This document shows positions 63,754 through 64,000 of a DNA stretch of 64,000 nucleotides, one piece after another. The stretch lies in the NCBI GenBank assembly GCA_947628615.1, contig CANRAO010000003.1:1-64000 (forward strand). The letters run 5' to 3'. Every line of letters starts with the position of its first letter. Positions within the stretch are counted from its first letter, which is position 1. Source of the DNA: an uncultured Clostridia bacterium. GTDB taxonomy: Bacteria; Bacillota; Clostridia; Oscillospirales; Ruminococcaceae. Made by a program: the position numbers and the translations under genes. Under the pieces are notes generated by a model. The model was not told where the DNA came from, did no database searches, and saw only the letters and a list, made by a program, of their open reading frames with translations.

Positions 63754-64000
63754 TTATTTAATCGCTTTGGAAAAGTTCTGTAAAATTTTAAGCCCTGTTT
63801 TTCCGCTCTTTTCAGGGTGAAACTGCGCTCCAAATACATACTTTCCGTCCCAAACCATAGCAGGAACTTTATCTCCGTATTCACAGTAAGCAACCAAATT
63901 CTTATTGTCGTTATCGCAGTATGCCTTATATGAATGTACAAAGTATACATAATCATTTCCCGGCAAGCCCTCAAACAGCGGACAATTCTTGATATTATAT
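63754..64000 (-). CDS. hisH: Imidazole glycerol phosphate synthase, glutaminase subunit (5' end outside window)
   Basis: The visible 81 C-terminal residues run from [20 protein letters not shown] to the stop codon at 63754. They include the amidotransferase His/Glu pair in [10 protein letters not shown] and VHSYKAY. The nucleophilic Cys lies outside the window. It precedes hisF by 26 bases, the normal hisH-hisF arrangement. The reading frame is open through base 64000. Confidence 0.93.
   Translation of the reverse strand, partial: YNIKNCPLFEGLPGNDYVYFVHSYKAYCDNDNKNLVAYCEYGDKVPAMVWDGKYVFGAQFHPEKSGKTGLKILQNFSKAIK

Overview
The window is a low-GC, AT-rich bacterial chromosome segment from a spore-forming member of the class Clostridia. 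A ruminococcal (Oscillospirales-like) gut bacterium fits best. The evidence is a complete spoIIIAA-AH operon, ylbJ, yqfC, yqfD and a PdaA-type deacetylase, the clostridial SCIFF ranthipeptide locus, T-box and lysine riboswitches, Gram-positive ribosome binding sites, and xyloglucan-type glycosidases. Species is not claimed. I see no tRNA, rRNA, CRISPR array, prophage or insertion sequence.

Layout. (1) 1-10140: ylbJ on the minus strand (cut by the window edge), then a plus-strand run yqfC-yqfD-phoH-ybeY-dgkA-era-yqzL-recO-mutS2 (sporulation, ribosome maturation and repair), then xerC with its own promoter and an unusual 13-bp inverted repeat. (2) 10185-17567, minus: thyX-tmk-DUF2156-DJ-1-5-FCL-mltG-U32 peptidase-carbon-nitrogen hydrolase from one promoter. 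(3) 17672-32533, minus: spoIIIAA-AH, followed without a clear break by yqhY(asp23)-nusB-tsaD paralogue-xseA-xseB-ispA-dxs-tlyA-nadK-argR-recN. A vegetative promoter lies between spoIIIAH and the Asp23 gene. (4) 32666-35182, minus: yajC, TIGR04086-type membrane protein, scfA (SCIFF, 47 codons) and scfB (radical SAM maturase), with a terminator-like hairpin between scfA and scfB. (5) 35288-38017, minus: two lipoproteins (GHL10-type glycosidase, PdaA-like deacetylase) and ireB. (6) 38277-42025, minus: pheS-pheT under a Phe (UUC) T-box. (7) 42090-50341, minus: a hypothetical membrane protein, a composite intergenic repeat, the operon gph-like HAD / XRE-cupin regulator / acyl-CoA synthetase, and the operon queA-HAD-GNAT-PAS-tgt-mntP. 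(8) 50425-53657, plus: lysine riboswitch then asd-dapA-dapB. (9) 53833-59221: ispF and a GH3 beta-glucosidase (minus), and a divergent GH31 alpha-xylosidase (plus) with a palindromic operator candidate. (10) 59417-61971, minus: an AT-rich accessory pair, a secreted zinc phospholipase C-like protein and a secreted leucine-rich-repeat protein. (11) 62226-64000, minus: hisH(partial)-hisF-hisI-hisE.

Most of the window is conserved housekeeping and sporulation DNA. The least explained parts are the secreted phospholipase-like/LRR pair, the dif-like palindrome beside xerC, the regulatory hairpins inside the SCIFF locus, the composite repeat near 42.8 kb, and the operator palindrome at the alpha-xylosidase promoter.
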